The notes: a model not told the origin generated them from the sequence alone. A DNA stretch of 33,326 bases from Nitrospinaceae bacterium (GCA_029261435.1 JAJDBI010000307.1:1-33326), one strand, 5' to 3'; shown: positions 19,037 through 27,936, counted from the first letter of the stretch. Translations and numbers: made by a program.

Positions 19037-22000
19037 TTATGAAAGAGAATATAGTGCTTTATAGATGCCCAGATTTCTCAGCACATGCTTGACGTAACGC
19101 CGTGTTTCAGGGTAGGGGATGGATTCTATGAATACATCCTGATCACTTAAATGCCCGAATCGTTTCAGCCACTTTTTTAGGACATGAGGGCCGGCATTGT
19201 AGGAAATCAGGATGTGCATCCCGTTTTTGTTGAACCGTTTGTTCAATTGACTGACATATTTTACTCCCAATCGGATATTGAGGTCGGGATCAAAGAGGGC
19301 ATCGGTTTCAAATGGTTTTTTCAATTTTGTTTTTGGATAAAGTTTCTTCCCGGTTGCAGGCATGATTTGCATGAGACCACGTGCCCCGGCAGGAGAAAGC
19401 GCCTGGCTGTCAAAAAGGCTTTCCTGTCGAATAATACCGTTTACGAAATAAGGGTCCACTTTGCGTGACTTGGCATAAGACAAGACCGCCTCTTCGTAGG
19501 CCAGAGGAAAAAAGTGTTTCCAGAATTTTGCTGAAAGATTTTTCTCTTTAGGTTTGGTGGTGAAGTCCTTGTACAAATGCAAAAGTCGGAGGGATTCTGG
19601 ATAACCCTGTGCCTGATGATAAAGCTGGGAAAGCCATAGAACCCCAGTCAGGTTTTTTCTCACCGTCTTCTGCAATTCCAGTATTTCGTTGCGGGCGTCC
19701 TGATTCAATCCAAGCTGGGCCAGCTCACTTGCCCGAGTATGGTGGAATTTCTCGCGGGTGTTGAGGGGTCGGCCCAGTTGCAGGCTTTCTTCTTTTACAG
19801 GGGATGCAGAGCTTTGACTTTCTGGAAGAGTCTTGACGCCCAGTGCCAGAAGCCTGTCTTTTGCACGGATGCCGTGAAACGTGTAAGGGAAAAGCTCAGC
19901 CACTTTGATATACAGGTCGCGCGCGACATCCTTTTTGTTCAGTTTCTCTGCGGACTTGGCACTCCAGTACAAATTGTATTCTATAAATGATTTATCGGGG
20001 AATCGGTTGGCCGCTTCCTGAAACTTGTTAAACGCCTTCTCGAATTTTCCATCAAGATAATGAACCCAGCCCAGTCGCCAGCCAGCCCATTGCGCGTAGC
20101 CTTCATTCGGATATTTTTCCAAAGCAGCTTTGTAATTCTTCAGGGCTTCGGGAAAGTTTTTGCGTTCTTCATAGATCTTCCCGAGAAAAAACTGCGCTTT
20201 GACCGCTAACTCTGAAGAGGGTGTATCCTGAGTCACTTCTTGAAAGTATTTAGCCCCTGCTATGGGTTGGCCGAGGTTCCAAAGGTTTCTGCCGATGTCG
20301 AATTTGGCATTTTGTACTTTGGCGTGGTGGGGATATGTTTTTAAAAATTTTTGCAGAATCTTGTTGGCGCTTTTGCGGTCTCTGAGTCCACCGTGTGCTC
20401 GTGCCAGGAAAAAGTAAAACCGCCCCGGTAAAAGGTTGTTTTCCTTTTGCAGTTTCTGGATTTCCTGAATGACTTCCTCATAACGGACGTTCTTGAGCAA
20501 CCCTTGAATGCGGTCGGTATGCTCCCTCATTGTGAGGGGAACTTCTTTGACCGTCTCCAATCCTGACAGACGCTTGATCGCTGTTTCAGCTTCAGGCATC
20601 TGCTCGTGGTTGGGATACTTGATGTGGAGCTGGCGAAAATTCAAATAGGCTTCTGTTTGTTTTCCAGTTTGCTCTTGTATCATCGCCAGCTTGAAGATCA
20701 GGTCAGGAAGAAACTCTCGAAACTTCTGGTGGTTGAAATCTTTGCTGATCGACAGTATGGCTTCTTGTAAAGTTTTTATTCCGGCCGCTTTTTCACCCAG
20801 CTGAATTTGTGCTTCTGCAAGAACCAGTTGAAGTTTGGCGTAGAGCAGGGTATCGGGACTACGCTGAAGGAGTTCGATAATATTGTCCCGGACCTTCTCA
20901 TGCTTGCCGGATTGTGCCTGTGCCTGAATTAAATAGAAGAGAATATAATCCTCCACCGCTGCATAATTTTTACTCAATGGTTCTAGAATTTTTATGGATT
21001 CTTCCGGTTTACCTTGTTCCGTGTGAATGAGCGCAAGTAAAAATCGGGAACGTTTGGCTTCTATTGAATCCGGTGAATGGTTTTGCAGAGCCAGAAGGCT
21101 GTTCTTGGCCTTGCCCCATTCTTTTTTCTGGATAAGCTTTTTAGCTTCCGAGTAGTGCTGGTCGGCATCGGCAGCCTCTCCTGCTGGCGTAAAACTGAGG
21201 AAGCAGGCCAAAAAGCAGGCAGCAACCTTGGGCAGAAGTGAGAGCAGTTTTTCGGAGAGAGTTTGAGCCGTGTCTTTAGACTCTACTGGCAGGTTGTTTG
21301 CATCATGCATTTTTCTAAACCAGGTCAACTGCCTTTTGGCGTAATGCCGGGTTTCTCTTTTAATCTCATATGTCGCACGTTCCAAATCCACATTGCCTTG
21401 ATGATATTGCATCATTTGTGCATAACCGATACTTTTGAAAGGTTTCAGTTCAGGATTATAACCACGGTCTAAAATATCTTTGGACTCTTGAGGCAGACCG
21501 TCCTCAATCATTTTATCCACCCGCTGGTTGATTTGAGAGTATAACTCGGCCCGGTCTCGATTCAGAATGAAAGTGTGGATGGGGAACCGACCAGAGGCCG
21601 GGGAGTCACCTTCGTGAAACTCAGAAAAACGTTTTCCCGTGTCCAGATAAACCCCTAAAGCACGCTCAATACGCAGAGAATCTGTTTCAGAAATTTTTGC
21701 GGCGTATTCAGGGTCGATACGTTGAAGCTCCTGATAAATTTTTTCAACGCCCTGATCGCTAATGTCCTGTCGGATTTTATCGCGAATTTCAGGAGAGGCG
21801 CCTTCAGCGCAATCGTAATCTTCGCAAAGGACTTTGATGTAGAGCCCGGTGCCCCCAACCAGAATAGGAATTTTATCTCGGCTCATAAGTTCACGAATGT
21901 TTTCCAGGGCCCGTGTTTTAAAATCGAAGGCGTTAAACTCTTCATCCGGTTCCAGAATATCAATCAGGTGATGGGGAATCTCCTGCCTCACTGCCAACGC

Positions 22001-22147
22001 AGGTTTTGCGGTGCCGATGTCGAAATACTTGTAGACCTGCAACGAATCGGCACTGATGATTTCCGTATCCAGCTTGCGAGCAAGGGCTAGTGCAGTTTCA
22101 CTTTTCCCCGAGCCCGTTGGGCCGGTCAATATAATTAAAGGCAGCAT
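19037..22147 (-). CDS. miaA-slt: Fusion ORF: tRNA dimethylallyltransferase (MiaA) N-terminal part joined to soluble lytic transglycosylase (TPR-like region plus GH23 SLT domain)
   Basis: MiaA: MLPLIILTGPTGSGKSETALALA, ISADSLQVYKYFDIGTAKP, ILVGGTGLYIKVL, RHYAKRQLTWF. Junction: SEKLLSLLPKVAACFLACFLSFTPAGEAADADQHY (signal-peptide-like). SLT: IIRQESLFDSQALSPAGARGLMQIMPATGKKLYP...ISYNAGPHVLKKW...YPETRRYVKHVLRN. Reading frame checked across the junction. ATG at 22147 is preferred to the ORF-track start at 22288. Confidence 0.85.
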   Translation of the reverse strand: MLPLIILTGPTGSGKSETALALARKLDTEIISADSLQVYKYFDIGTAKPALAVRQEIPHHLIDILEPDEEFNAFDFKTRALENIRELMSRDKIPILVGGTGLYIKVLCEDYDCAEGASPEIRDKIRQDISDQGVEKIYQELQRIDPEYAAKISETDSLRIERALGVYLDTGKRFSEFHEGDSPASGRFPIHTFILNRDRAELYSQINQRVDKMIEDGLPQESKDILDRGYNPELKPFKSIGYAQMMQYHQGNVDLERATYEIKRETRHYAKRQLTWFRKMHDANNLPVESKDTAQTLSEKLLSLLPKVAACFLACFLSFTPAGEAADADQHYSEAKKLIQKKEWGKAKNSLLALQNHSPDSIEAKRSRFLLALIHTEQGKPEESIKILEPLSKNYAAVEDYILFYLIQAQAQSGKHEKVRDNIIELLQRSPDTLLYAKLQLVLAEAQIQLGEKAAGIKTLQEAILSISKDFNHQKFREFLPDLIFKLAMIQEQTGKQTEAYLNFRQLHIKYPNHEQMPEAETAIKRLSGLETVKEVPLTMREHTDRIQGLLKNVRYEEVIQEIQKLQKENNLLPGRFYFFLARAHGGLRDRKSANKILQKFLKTYPHHAKVQNAKFDIGRNLWNLGQPIAGAKYFQEVTQDTPSSELAVKAQFFLGKIYEERKNFPEALKNYKAALEKYPNEGYAQWAGWRLGWVHYLDGKFEKAFNKFQEAANRFPDKSFIEYNLYWSAKSAEKLNKKDVARDLYIKVAELFPYTFHGIRAKDRLLALGVKTLPESQSSASPVKEESLQLGRPLNTREKFHHTRASELAQLGLNQDARNEILELQKTVRKNLTGVLWLSQLYHQAQGYPESLRLLHLYKDFTTKPKEKNLSAKFWKHFFPLAYEEAVLSYAKSRKVDPYFVNGIIRQESLFDSQALSPAGARGLMQIMPATGKKLYPKTKLKKPFETDALFDPDLNIRLGVKYVSQLNKRFNKNGMHILISYNAGPHVLKKWLKRFGHLSDQDVFIESIPYPETRRYVKHVLRNLGIYKALYSLS

Positions 22148-22829
22148 AAACCTCTTCCATCTCCTCTGAATAAGTACCATCTTTATTATAGACCGCCAGC
22201 GGAGGAGCCACGCTAAAATCGGACTTTTTTCCTTTAAAGGCAGAAACCAGCACAATTTTTGCCGGAGCCTGATAATTGCCATGAACAAACTGGGCCTGAC
22301 TGGGATAGAGAATTCGGCACTCCAGTTCCCGCATGAGTTCGCCCAGTCGCTCGGGCGGGTAGGCGAGAGTGATCTGTCCGTTTTTTTTTAACAGTGGAGC
22401 AGATTTATCCAGCAGAGAACCCATGCTTAAAGCCAGTTCATGTCGAGCCAGAGCTTTGCCCGAATCGGGATTGATCCTCCCGGTCTGTACCTTGCGGTAA
22501 GGTGGATTGGAAACAATATGGTCGAAGGATTCCGGCTCCAGATTCTCCGCTTCCTTGAGGAAGTCACCGTGAATGAGAGAAATCTGTTTTTCCATTTTAT
22601 TCTGGTGAATATTTTTCTGTGCCTGAGAACTGTCCTGAATTTCAATAGCAGTTACCTTGAGAGCCGGTTCCCGATGGACCAGCAACAGGGGAATGATGCC
22701 GCAACCGGTGCCGATATCCAATACCGATTGACCCGGCAACAAGGTCATGAAGTTGGACAGCAGAAACGGTTCGATGGAGTAACGATATCCGGTATTTTCC
22801 TGATCAATGACCAGTTCAGTGCAGTTCAC
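22098..22829 (-). CDS. tRNA1(Val) (adenine-N6)-methyltransferase-like protein (TrmN6/YfiC family)
   Basis: LLPGQSVLDIGTGCGIIPLLLVHR; FDHIVSNPPYRKVQTGRINPDSGKALARHELALSM has the N6-MTase NPPY motif and family-typical context. GTG start. Confidence 0.82.
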   Translation of the reverse strand: MNCTELVIDQENTGYRYSIEPFLLSNFMTLLPGQSVLDIGTGCGIIPLLLVHREPALKVTAIEIQDSSQAQKNIHQNKMEKQISLIHGDFLKEAENLEPESFDHIVSNPPYRKVQTGRINPDSGKALARHELALSMGSLLDKSAPLLKKNGQITLAYPPERLGELMRELECRILYPSQAQFVHGNYQAPAKIVLVSAFKGKKSDFSVAPPLAVYNKDGTYSEEMEEVYAAFNYIDRPNGLGEK

Positions 22830-23018
22830 AATGATGTCATCAAGGTACGTTTTTTCAGTGAATTATCCGTTAAAGTTTAACCGATAGCCGGGGGAGTGGC
22901 AACCTTTTGTGGTGGGAACTATTTGTTTATTAAGCGTTAATTGCTATACTAGAGCCCGGTTCCCGGTCTATGTAATAGAGGCTATTGTAATACCCCGATT
23001 GTTTTGCAAGGAGAACGA

Positions 23019-23270
23019 ATGGACATCGTATTAGTGGAGGAACAGTTTTGGGCGATAGGGATGGTTCTTTTGGGTGCTTTCATTCTCAACTTATGCAGTA
23101 GATGGGAAAGAGCAGAAAAAGAAATTGCGAGTGATCCGCGCAATCGGTTTGGCAAAAAAAATACAGAAAAGACCAAACCCAAAACCACACGGGGCAATAT
23201 CATGACCACGGCCGGTTTCCTCCTATGTGCCGGCGGTATGGTCCTCTTCCTGATGCACGTCAAACTCTAA
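23019..23270 (+). CDS. Small membrane protein of unknown function (two predicted TM helices)
   Basis: AAGGAG just upstream of ATG 23019; MDIVLVEEQFWAIGMVLLGAFILNLCSRW...IMTTAGFLLCAGGMVLFLMHVKL. Confidence 0.6.
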   Translation: MDIVLVEEQFWAIGMVLLGAFILNLCSRWERAEKEIASDPRNRFGKKNTEKTKPKTTRGNIMTTAGFLLCAGGMVLFLMHVKL

Positions 23271-23358
23271 ACCGGCGAGCCGCCGGTGGCAACTGGCAAT
23301 AGCTTTATCCTGCAAGCAAAGAACCATCTCGGCTAAGTAAAGTAAGTGGGTCATCCAA

Positions 23359-23386
23359 TGAACCCCTCTTTTTAAAGAGGGGTTCA
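23359..23386. terminator. Perfect 28-bp palindrome, candidate bidirectional terminator between convergent genes
   Basis: TGAACCCCTCTTT-TT-AAAGAGGGGTTCA: 13-bp arms with A/T tracts at the centre; lies between a + strand gene ending at 23270 and a - strand gene ending at 23434. No external U-tract. Confidence 0.5.
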
Positions 23387-23433
23387 TGTAATCTCTGTTC
23401 ATCTGTGGGAAAAGGGTTTCGTTGCATCCAGCG

Positions 23434-24405
23434 TTACGCTGACCAGGGGAGGTACTCCCGCCAGGATTTTTTTTGGGTCAGGATTGTGGCGATGGGTTCT
23501 TTTTCGTAGACGATGGGGTATTGCCTCAGTGTCACCAGAAACCCGTCTGCGGGTGCTGTGATCTCTTCCAGTCTTTTACCGCTGTATATGTCGCGGATTT
23601 CTCCTAGCTGTTGTCCTTTCTGGACGCTGGTTCCCACTTTTATTTCTTTGAGAAACATTCCGGCTGTGCTGGCCTGCACGGCTGTTTCATCAGTCGCTTC
23701 GTAAAACCGGGGTTTGGTATTTTCCTCGGTCTTTAGTTTTCTATTATCTTTCAGGATTTTCTCCGCGACCATAAAATTTACGATGCCCTGAAACAGGGTT
23801 TCGCATTGCGGTCGGTTGAGAGTTCGAGGGGACCCGGCTGAAATGTTAACGGCTACAATGTCGCGCACATGCCAGTGATGAAGCAGGTTGACTTTGGTGG
23901 ATTCGTTGAGTTTTCGTGCGGCTTCGATTTGTAGATCGAGACACAGTTTTTTGATTCTTCCATCGACCTTCAAGGTCTGAATATGCGGGGCATCTTCATA
24001 ATGGGGTGGAGCGGATTGCAGGATGAGTCCCCAATAGGAATCGGCGGTATGCGTATAGATTGCCGAGGCAATAGCTTCGGTGGTTTCCCCCTGCGGGTTT
24101 CCGGGGAATGCCAGATCCATATCCAGACCGTCGTAGGGCCATAATTTTGATCCGGATTGAATGGCGTTCAGGTTGGCGACCGGGAAACTGACGACTCGGC
24201 CTTTCAGGGTGTAGTTGGGGTTGATGCCTTCGACGACAGAATCGAGAAACTGCGACAGACGCGAGTTTAAATACATTCCATTCAGATGGTCACCTTGCAG
24301 TCCACTGACAATCGAAAGGGTGTCGCCAGACTTTCCCCATGTGTTTTTATAAAGGTCGAGGAGAGCGCCGAACGGAGTTGGAATGGAGAGGACTTTTTCT
24401 TTCAC
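23434..24405 (-). CDS. AstE/aspartoacylase-like (M14 family) protein, probable catalytically inactive paralog
   Basis: Aligns along its length with the neighbouring ORF at 24402-25361, but GLHGDELEG becomes GLQGDHLNG, VDIHSSN becomes GLILQSAP, and LVIETG becomes AVNISAG. Shared C-terminal module: GMFLKEIKVGTSVQKGQQLGEI...EEITAPADGFLVTLRQYP. Confidence 0.8.
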   Translation of the reverse strand: MKEKVLSIPTPFGALLDLYKNTWGKSGDTLSIVSGLQGDHLNGMYLNSRLSQFLDSVVEGINPNYTLKGRVVSFPVANLNAIQSGSKLWPYDGLDMDLAFPGNPQGETTEAIASAIYTHTADSYWGLILQSAPPHYEDAPHIQTLKVDGRIKKLCLDLQIEAARKLNESTKVNLLHHWHVRDIVAVNISAGSPRTLNRPQCETLFQGIVNFMVAEKILKDNRKLKTEENTKPRFYEATDETAVQASTAGMFLKEIKVGTSVQKGQQLGEIRDIYSGKRLEEITAPADGFLVTLRQYPIVYEKEPIATILTQKKSWREYLPWSA

Positions 24406-25361
24406 GCCGGTTCCTCTTTAGCGATACGGGCCAGGGGTGCGCCTTTTAAGGTCAGGGGATGTTCGCGCAGGGTGAAGAGCAGGCCGGAGCAGGGTGAACG
24501 GACTTCCTCAAGCGTTTGCCCTTGTACGGGATCGATCAGGTCGCCGATTTTTTCTCCTTCGCTCAACGTTTGACCCACTTCAGCTTGTTTGATGAATAGT
24601 CCGGCATCACTCGCCTGAACCATGGTGACGCTTTCGGGTTGTACCAGCCTGGGTTCGGCGATATTTACTTGCGGGGCATCAGTGTCGAGTGCGCCGATTT
24701 TTCGCAGCAGGTTGAGGATGCCGAGAACAATTTGAGCACAATGATTTTTGTTGATGCGCAGGCAGATGCCAGTTTCGATGACGAGTGTGGGTATTTGCGC
24801 CTGATTCAGGTTGTGACCCAGAGTGGACTCAAAAATATCTGCGTGCGGGTGAACCCAGATCAGGTCGACGTTACAAAGTTTTGCCAACGGTACCAGTTTT
24901 TTCTCGAAATTCTTGATGATTCTGATTTGCGGCAGTTCCATCAGGTGGAGGTTGCTGGAATGAATATCGACCACCAGATCGGAGTTTGCTTTTAAATCTT
25001 CGAGTAGAGTTCTGGACATTTCGCCGGGCAGGGAAGGGGGTTCTGTTCTGCCAAACGTGCGGTTGATGTCATTGGAAAAAAAAGGCCACAGTCGGGTTCC
25101 TGTTTCGAGGGCCTGTGGGTTGACCGCCGGATAAATATTGATCTCGCCTTTAAAGGCTGAGGCATCTTGTTCTTCGAGCGTTTTTAAAATCTGTATCAGC
25201 CGATGGCAGATATAAAGTCCTTCCAGCTCATCGCCATGCAGACCGGCCACCAGTGAAACGCGCTTGCCGGGTTGTGATGATTGAGAGGCAAAGGTGTGGC
25301 GGATGATTTCTACCGGTGGACCAACTGGAGTTTGAATGGAGAAGATGTTCTGGCTTTGCAT
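24402..25361 (-). CDS. Succinylglutamate desuccinylase/aspartoacylase family (M14) protein with C-terminal barrel-sandwich-like domain
   Basis: Zn ligand motif GLHGDELEG, second ligand VDIHSSN, catalytic Glu region LVIETG, DINRTFG; C-terminal GLFIKQAEVGQTLSEGEKIGDLID...EEVRSPCSGLLFTLREHP. Confidence 0.87.
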   Translation of the reverse strand: MQSQNIFSIQTPVGPPVEIIRHTFASQSSQPGKRVSLVAGLHGDELEGLYICHRLIQILKTLEEQDASAFKGEINIYPAVNPQALETGTRLWPFFSNDINRTFGRTEPPSLPGEMSRTLLEDLKANSDLVVDIHSSNLHLMELPQIRIIKNFEKKLVPLAKLCNVDLIWVHPHADIFESTLGHNLNQAQIPTLVIETGICLRINKNHCAQIVLGILNLLRKIGALDTDAPQVNIAEPRLVQPESVTMVQASDAGLFIKQAEVGQTLSEGEKIGDLIDPVQGQTLEEVRSPCSGLLFTLREHPLTLKGAPLARIAKEEPA

Positions 25362-25371
25362 GGAAGGCCGA

Positions 25372-26826
25372 TCAGGAGCCGTTAGACTTGTGATTTTTGG
25401 GGGAAATTTTCATGGCGTCAATTTTTCTTTTCAGGGTATTGCGATTGATGCCCAGTACTTTCGCGGTGGCGACCTGCTTGCCGGAATATTTGCTCAGTAG
25501 AATTTCGAACAGGTGTTTTTCCACTTTTTGTATGAGGGTTTCATAAACCGTTCCTTCCTCATTATTGTTGAGGAGGAAGTCTCGAAGCAACTGGTCCAGG
25601 CGGTCATCCCATTGCCCTTCATCGTCTATGCTGACATCTTCCTGTAGATGGGGTGGCAGGTGCTCCGGCAGAATGGGACCGGAAAGGGCCAGCATCAGAG
25701 CACGTTTGATGACGTTTTCAAGTTCACGAATGTTTCCGCTCCAGTGATAACCACTCAGGATGCGTTCGACATCGGGGGAGAGGTAGATCCGCGCAAGGGG
25801 ATTGGCATTCTGCTGGATGAAATGGTTCGCCAGCAAAGGCACATCTTCCAGCCGATCTCTCAGGGGTGGCATGTCAATATGGATGACGTTGAGACGGTGA
25901 TACAGATCTTCGCGAAAGTGTTTCAGATTCATCATGTCGGCCAGGTTCTGATTGGTTGCGGCAATGACACGGACATTAACGGTGATCGGGTTTTTCCCTC
26001 CGACTCGATAGAATTCATTATTTTGCAGAACGCGGAGAATTTTGGCTTGCAGGGGCAGTTCCATATCGCCGATTTCGTCGAGAAACAGGGTGCCTCCATC
26101 GGCTTGTTGAAATTTTCCAACCTTGGTTTCAATGGCTCCTGTGAACGCTCCACGTTCGTGGCCAAACAATTCTGACTCCAGAAGTTCACGCGAGATGGCG
26201 GCACAGTTGATGCAAATAAAAGGCTGATCCTTGCGATGCGAGTATTGATGCAGCGTGCTGGCAACCATTTCCTTCCCGGTTCCACTTTCTCCGGTGATCA
26301 GCACAGATAAATCCGAACCTGCTGACTTGCCGATGGTCTTGAAAATTTCCTGCATGCGCTTGCTTTTTCCAATGATCGAAGAGGTGATGGACTTATCTTG
26401 AGTGCCCGCTTCCTGATTCCTGTCGGATAAGTCGGAGGCGGGTGCGGAAACAGACTGGGCGGTTTCGGCTTTATCGATCAAACGGAAAACTTCATCGAAA
26501 TCAAACGGCTTGGTGATGTAGTCGTAGGCTCCCAGTCGCATGGCCTCAATCGTGTTGTTCATGGTGTCCTGGGCGGTCATCATCACCACTTTCAAGTCTG
26601 GAGAAACCTGTCGGACTTGTTCGAGAAGTTGCAGTCCATTCATGTCTTCCATGAAAATGTCGGAGAACATCATCAGGTATTGGTTGGAGGCCAGTTTTTT
26701 CAGGGCTTCCTCCCCGGATGAGGCGGTGTGGACGAGGTAGTTTTTCTTTTCGAGTCCTTTTTTCAGAACCCAAATTATGTTTTCCTCGTCATCTACGATG
26801 AGAATTTTATTCTGTTTTTCTGTCAT
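25372..26826 (-). CDS. Sigma-54-dependent response regulator, NtrC family
   Basis: REC domain ILIVDDEENIIWVLKKGLE...MMFSDIFMEDMNG; AAA+ GESGTGKEM and GAFTGA; C-terminal Fis-type HTH QVATAKVLGINRNTLKRKI. Confidence 0.95.
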   Translation of the reverse strand: MTEKQNKILIVDDEENIIWVLKKGLEKKNYLVHTASSGEEALKKLASNQYLMMFSDIFMEDMNGLQLLEQVRQVSPDLKVVMMTAQDTMNNTIEAMRLGAYDYITKPFDFDEVFRLIDKAETAQSVSAPASDLSDRNQEAGTQDKSITSSIIGKSKRMQEIFKTIGKSAGSDLSVLITGESGTGKEMVASTLHQYSHRKDQPFICINCAAISRELLESELFGHERGAFTGAIETKVGKFQQADGGTLFLDEIGDMELPLQAKILRVLQNNEFYRVGGKNPITVNVRVIAATNQNLADMMNLKHFREDLYHRLNVIHIDMPPLRDRLEDVPLLANHFIQQNANPLARIYLSPDVERILSGYHWSGNIRELENVIKRALMLALSGPILPEHLPPHLQEDVSIDDEGQWDDRLDQLLRDFLLNNNEEGTVYETLIQKVEKHLFEILLSKYSGKQVATAKVLGINRNTLKRKIDAMKISPKNHKSNGS

Positions 26827-26838
26827 GTCTTTATCTTA

Positions 26839-27921
26839 TCACCTCTGCGAGGTGGGGAGAAATACTTGCACTGTCGTGCCTAAACCTTTTTCTGAGGTGA
26901 CTTTGATTTTTCCATGATGGTCTTTAACAATTTTCAGGGAAATAGGCAGCCCCAAACCACTGCCCTTTTTTTTCGTGGTGTGAAAGGGCGTGAACAGTTT
27001 TTTCTGGGTATTATCATCCATGCCTTCGCCGGAATCGATGACCTCGATCACGATATTCTGTTGCGGGACAGGAGAAGAGGTGGGTTTGATCGCATAACCT
27101 GAACTGACCCGGGTGATGATCTGGATTTTGCCCCCTTTCCGCGATGCTTCAATGGCATTTTTGATGAGATTGAGAAACACTTGCTTCAACTGGTCTTCGT
27201 CGGCCTCAATCGGAGGCAGGCTGGGATCATAAATTTGTTCAAACCGACCATTTTTGCGGGTGAGGGTGTCTTTTTCGAGCATCAGGATATCTTCCAGAAC
27301 TTTATGGATATTGGTGCTTTTCAGTTTCAGGTCGAGGGGTCGGGATAAGTCCATCATTCTCTTGACCATTCTGTTTATCCGGTCCACTTCGGAAACAACG
27401 ATATCGAGATATTCCTGGTGTGATTTATTTTTGATTTCCTGACGCAGAAGTTGGGCGGACCCGCGGATGCCCCCTAAAGGATTGCGGATCTCATGAGCCA
27501 TTCCCATTGCGACCTCTCCCAGGTTGTTAAGATGATCTGCAGGTCTCTGTCGCTCCTCCAGTTCCCGAATCAAGGTCATATTTTTGATCAGTATGACTAC
27601 ACCCTGAATGGAATCATCAGACTCCAGAAAGGGCGACAGGGTCAGATTAGCCGGAAACCGGGAAGAGGGGATATTGCGTGTGCCTTCTGCCTCCACATCG
27701 TGATAGCAGGCACCGGTCACGAGAACTTTGCGGACCTTGTCCAGAAGATGTGATTGACGTGGGAACAATTCTTCCAGGCTGCGGTTGATGAACGAGTCGC
27801 GGGACCGGTGAAACATGTCCTCGACAGTTATGTTGCTTTCTTGAATGGTCAAGGAGGGGGAAATGAGCAGAACCCCGTCTATGATGGAATAAAAAATGTT
27901 TTGGTGGAGGTGGTCGCTCAT
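26839..27921 (-). CDS. PAS-domain sensor histidine kinase, NtrB-like
   Basis: H-box GMAHEIRNPLGGIRGSAQLL; N box FLNLIKNAIEAS; G boxes DSGEGMDDNTQKKLFTPFHTTKKKGSGLGLPISLKIVKDHHG. Confidence 0.93.
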   Translation of the reverse strand: MSDHLHQNIFYSIIDGVLLISPSLTIQESNITVEDMFHRSRDSFINRSLEELFPRQSHLLDKVRKVLVTGACYHDVEAEGTRNIPSSRFPANLTLSPFLESDDSIQGVVILIKNMTLIRELEERQRPADHLNNLGEVAMGMAHEIRNPLGGIRGSAQLLRQEIKNKSHQEYLDIVVSEVDRINRMVKRMMDLSRPLDLKLKSTNIHKVLEDILMLEKDTLTRKNGRFEQIYDPSLPPIEADEDQLKQVFLNLIKNAIEASRKGGKIQIITRVSSGYAIKPTSSPVPQQNIVIEVIDSGEGMDDNTQKKLFTPFHTTKKKGSGLGLPISLKIVKDHHGKIKVTSEKGLGTTVQVFLPTSQR

Positions 27922-27936
27922 TGTACCAGTTCCAAT

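Noticed and set aside
22148-22288. N-terminal extension MFMAIIRLRQKLCWFLPLKEK... of the MiaA-Slt ORF in the ORF track
   Set aside because: It lies inside the upstream methyltransferase in another frame and is not MiaA-like; the Met at 22147 directly precedes the conserved P-loop region.
22440-22880. 146-aa plus-strand ORF opposite the methyltransferase
   Set aside because: Antisense shadow of a motif-supported CDS with no domain signal of its own.
25648-26175. 175-aa plus-strand ORF opposite the NtrC-type regulator
   Set aside because: Antisense to a very confident CDS; composition looks like a reverse-strand shadow.
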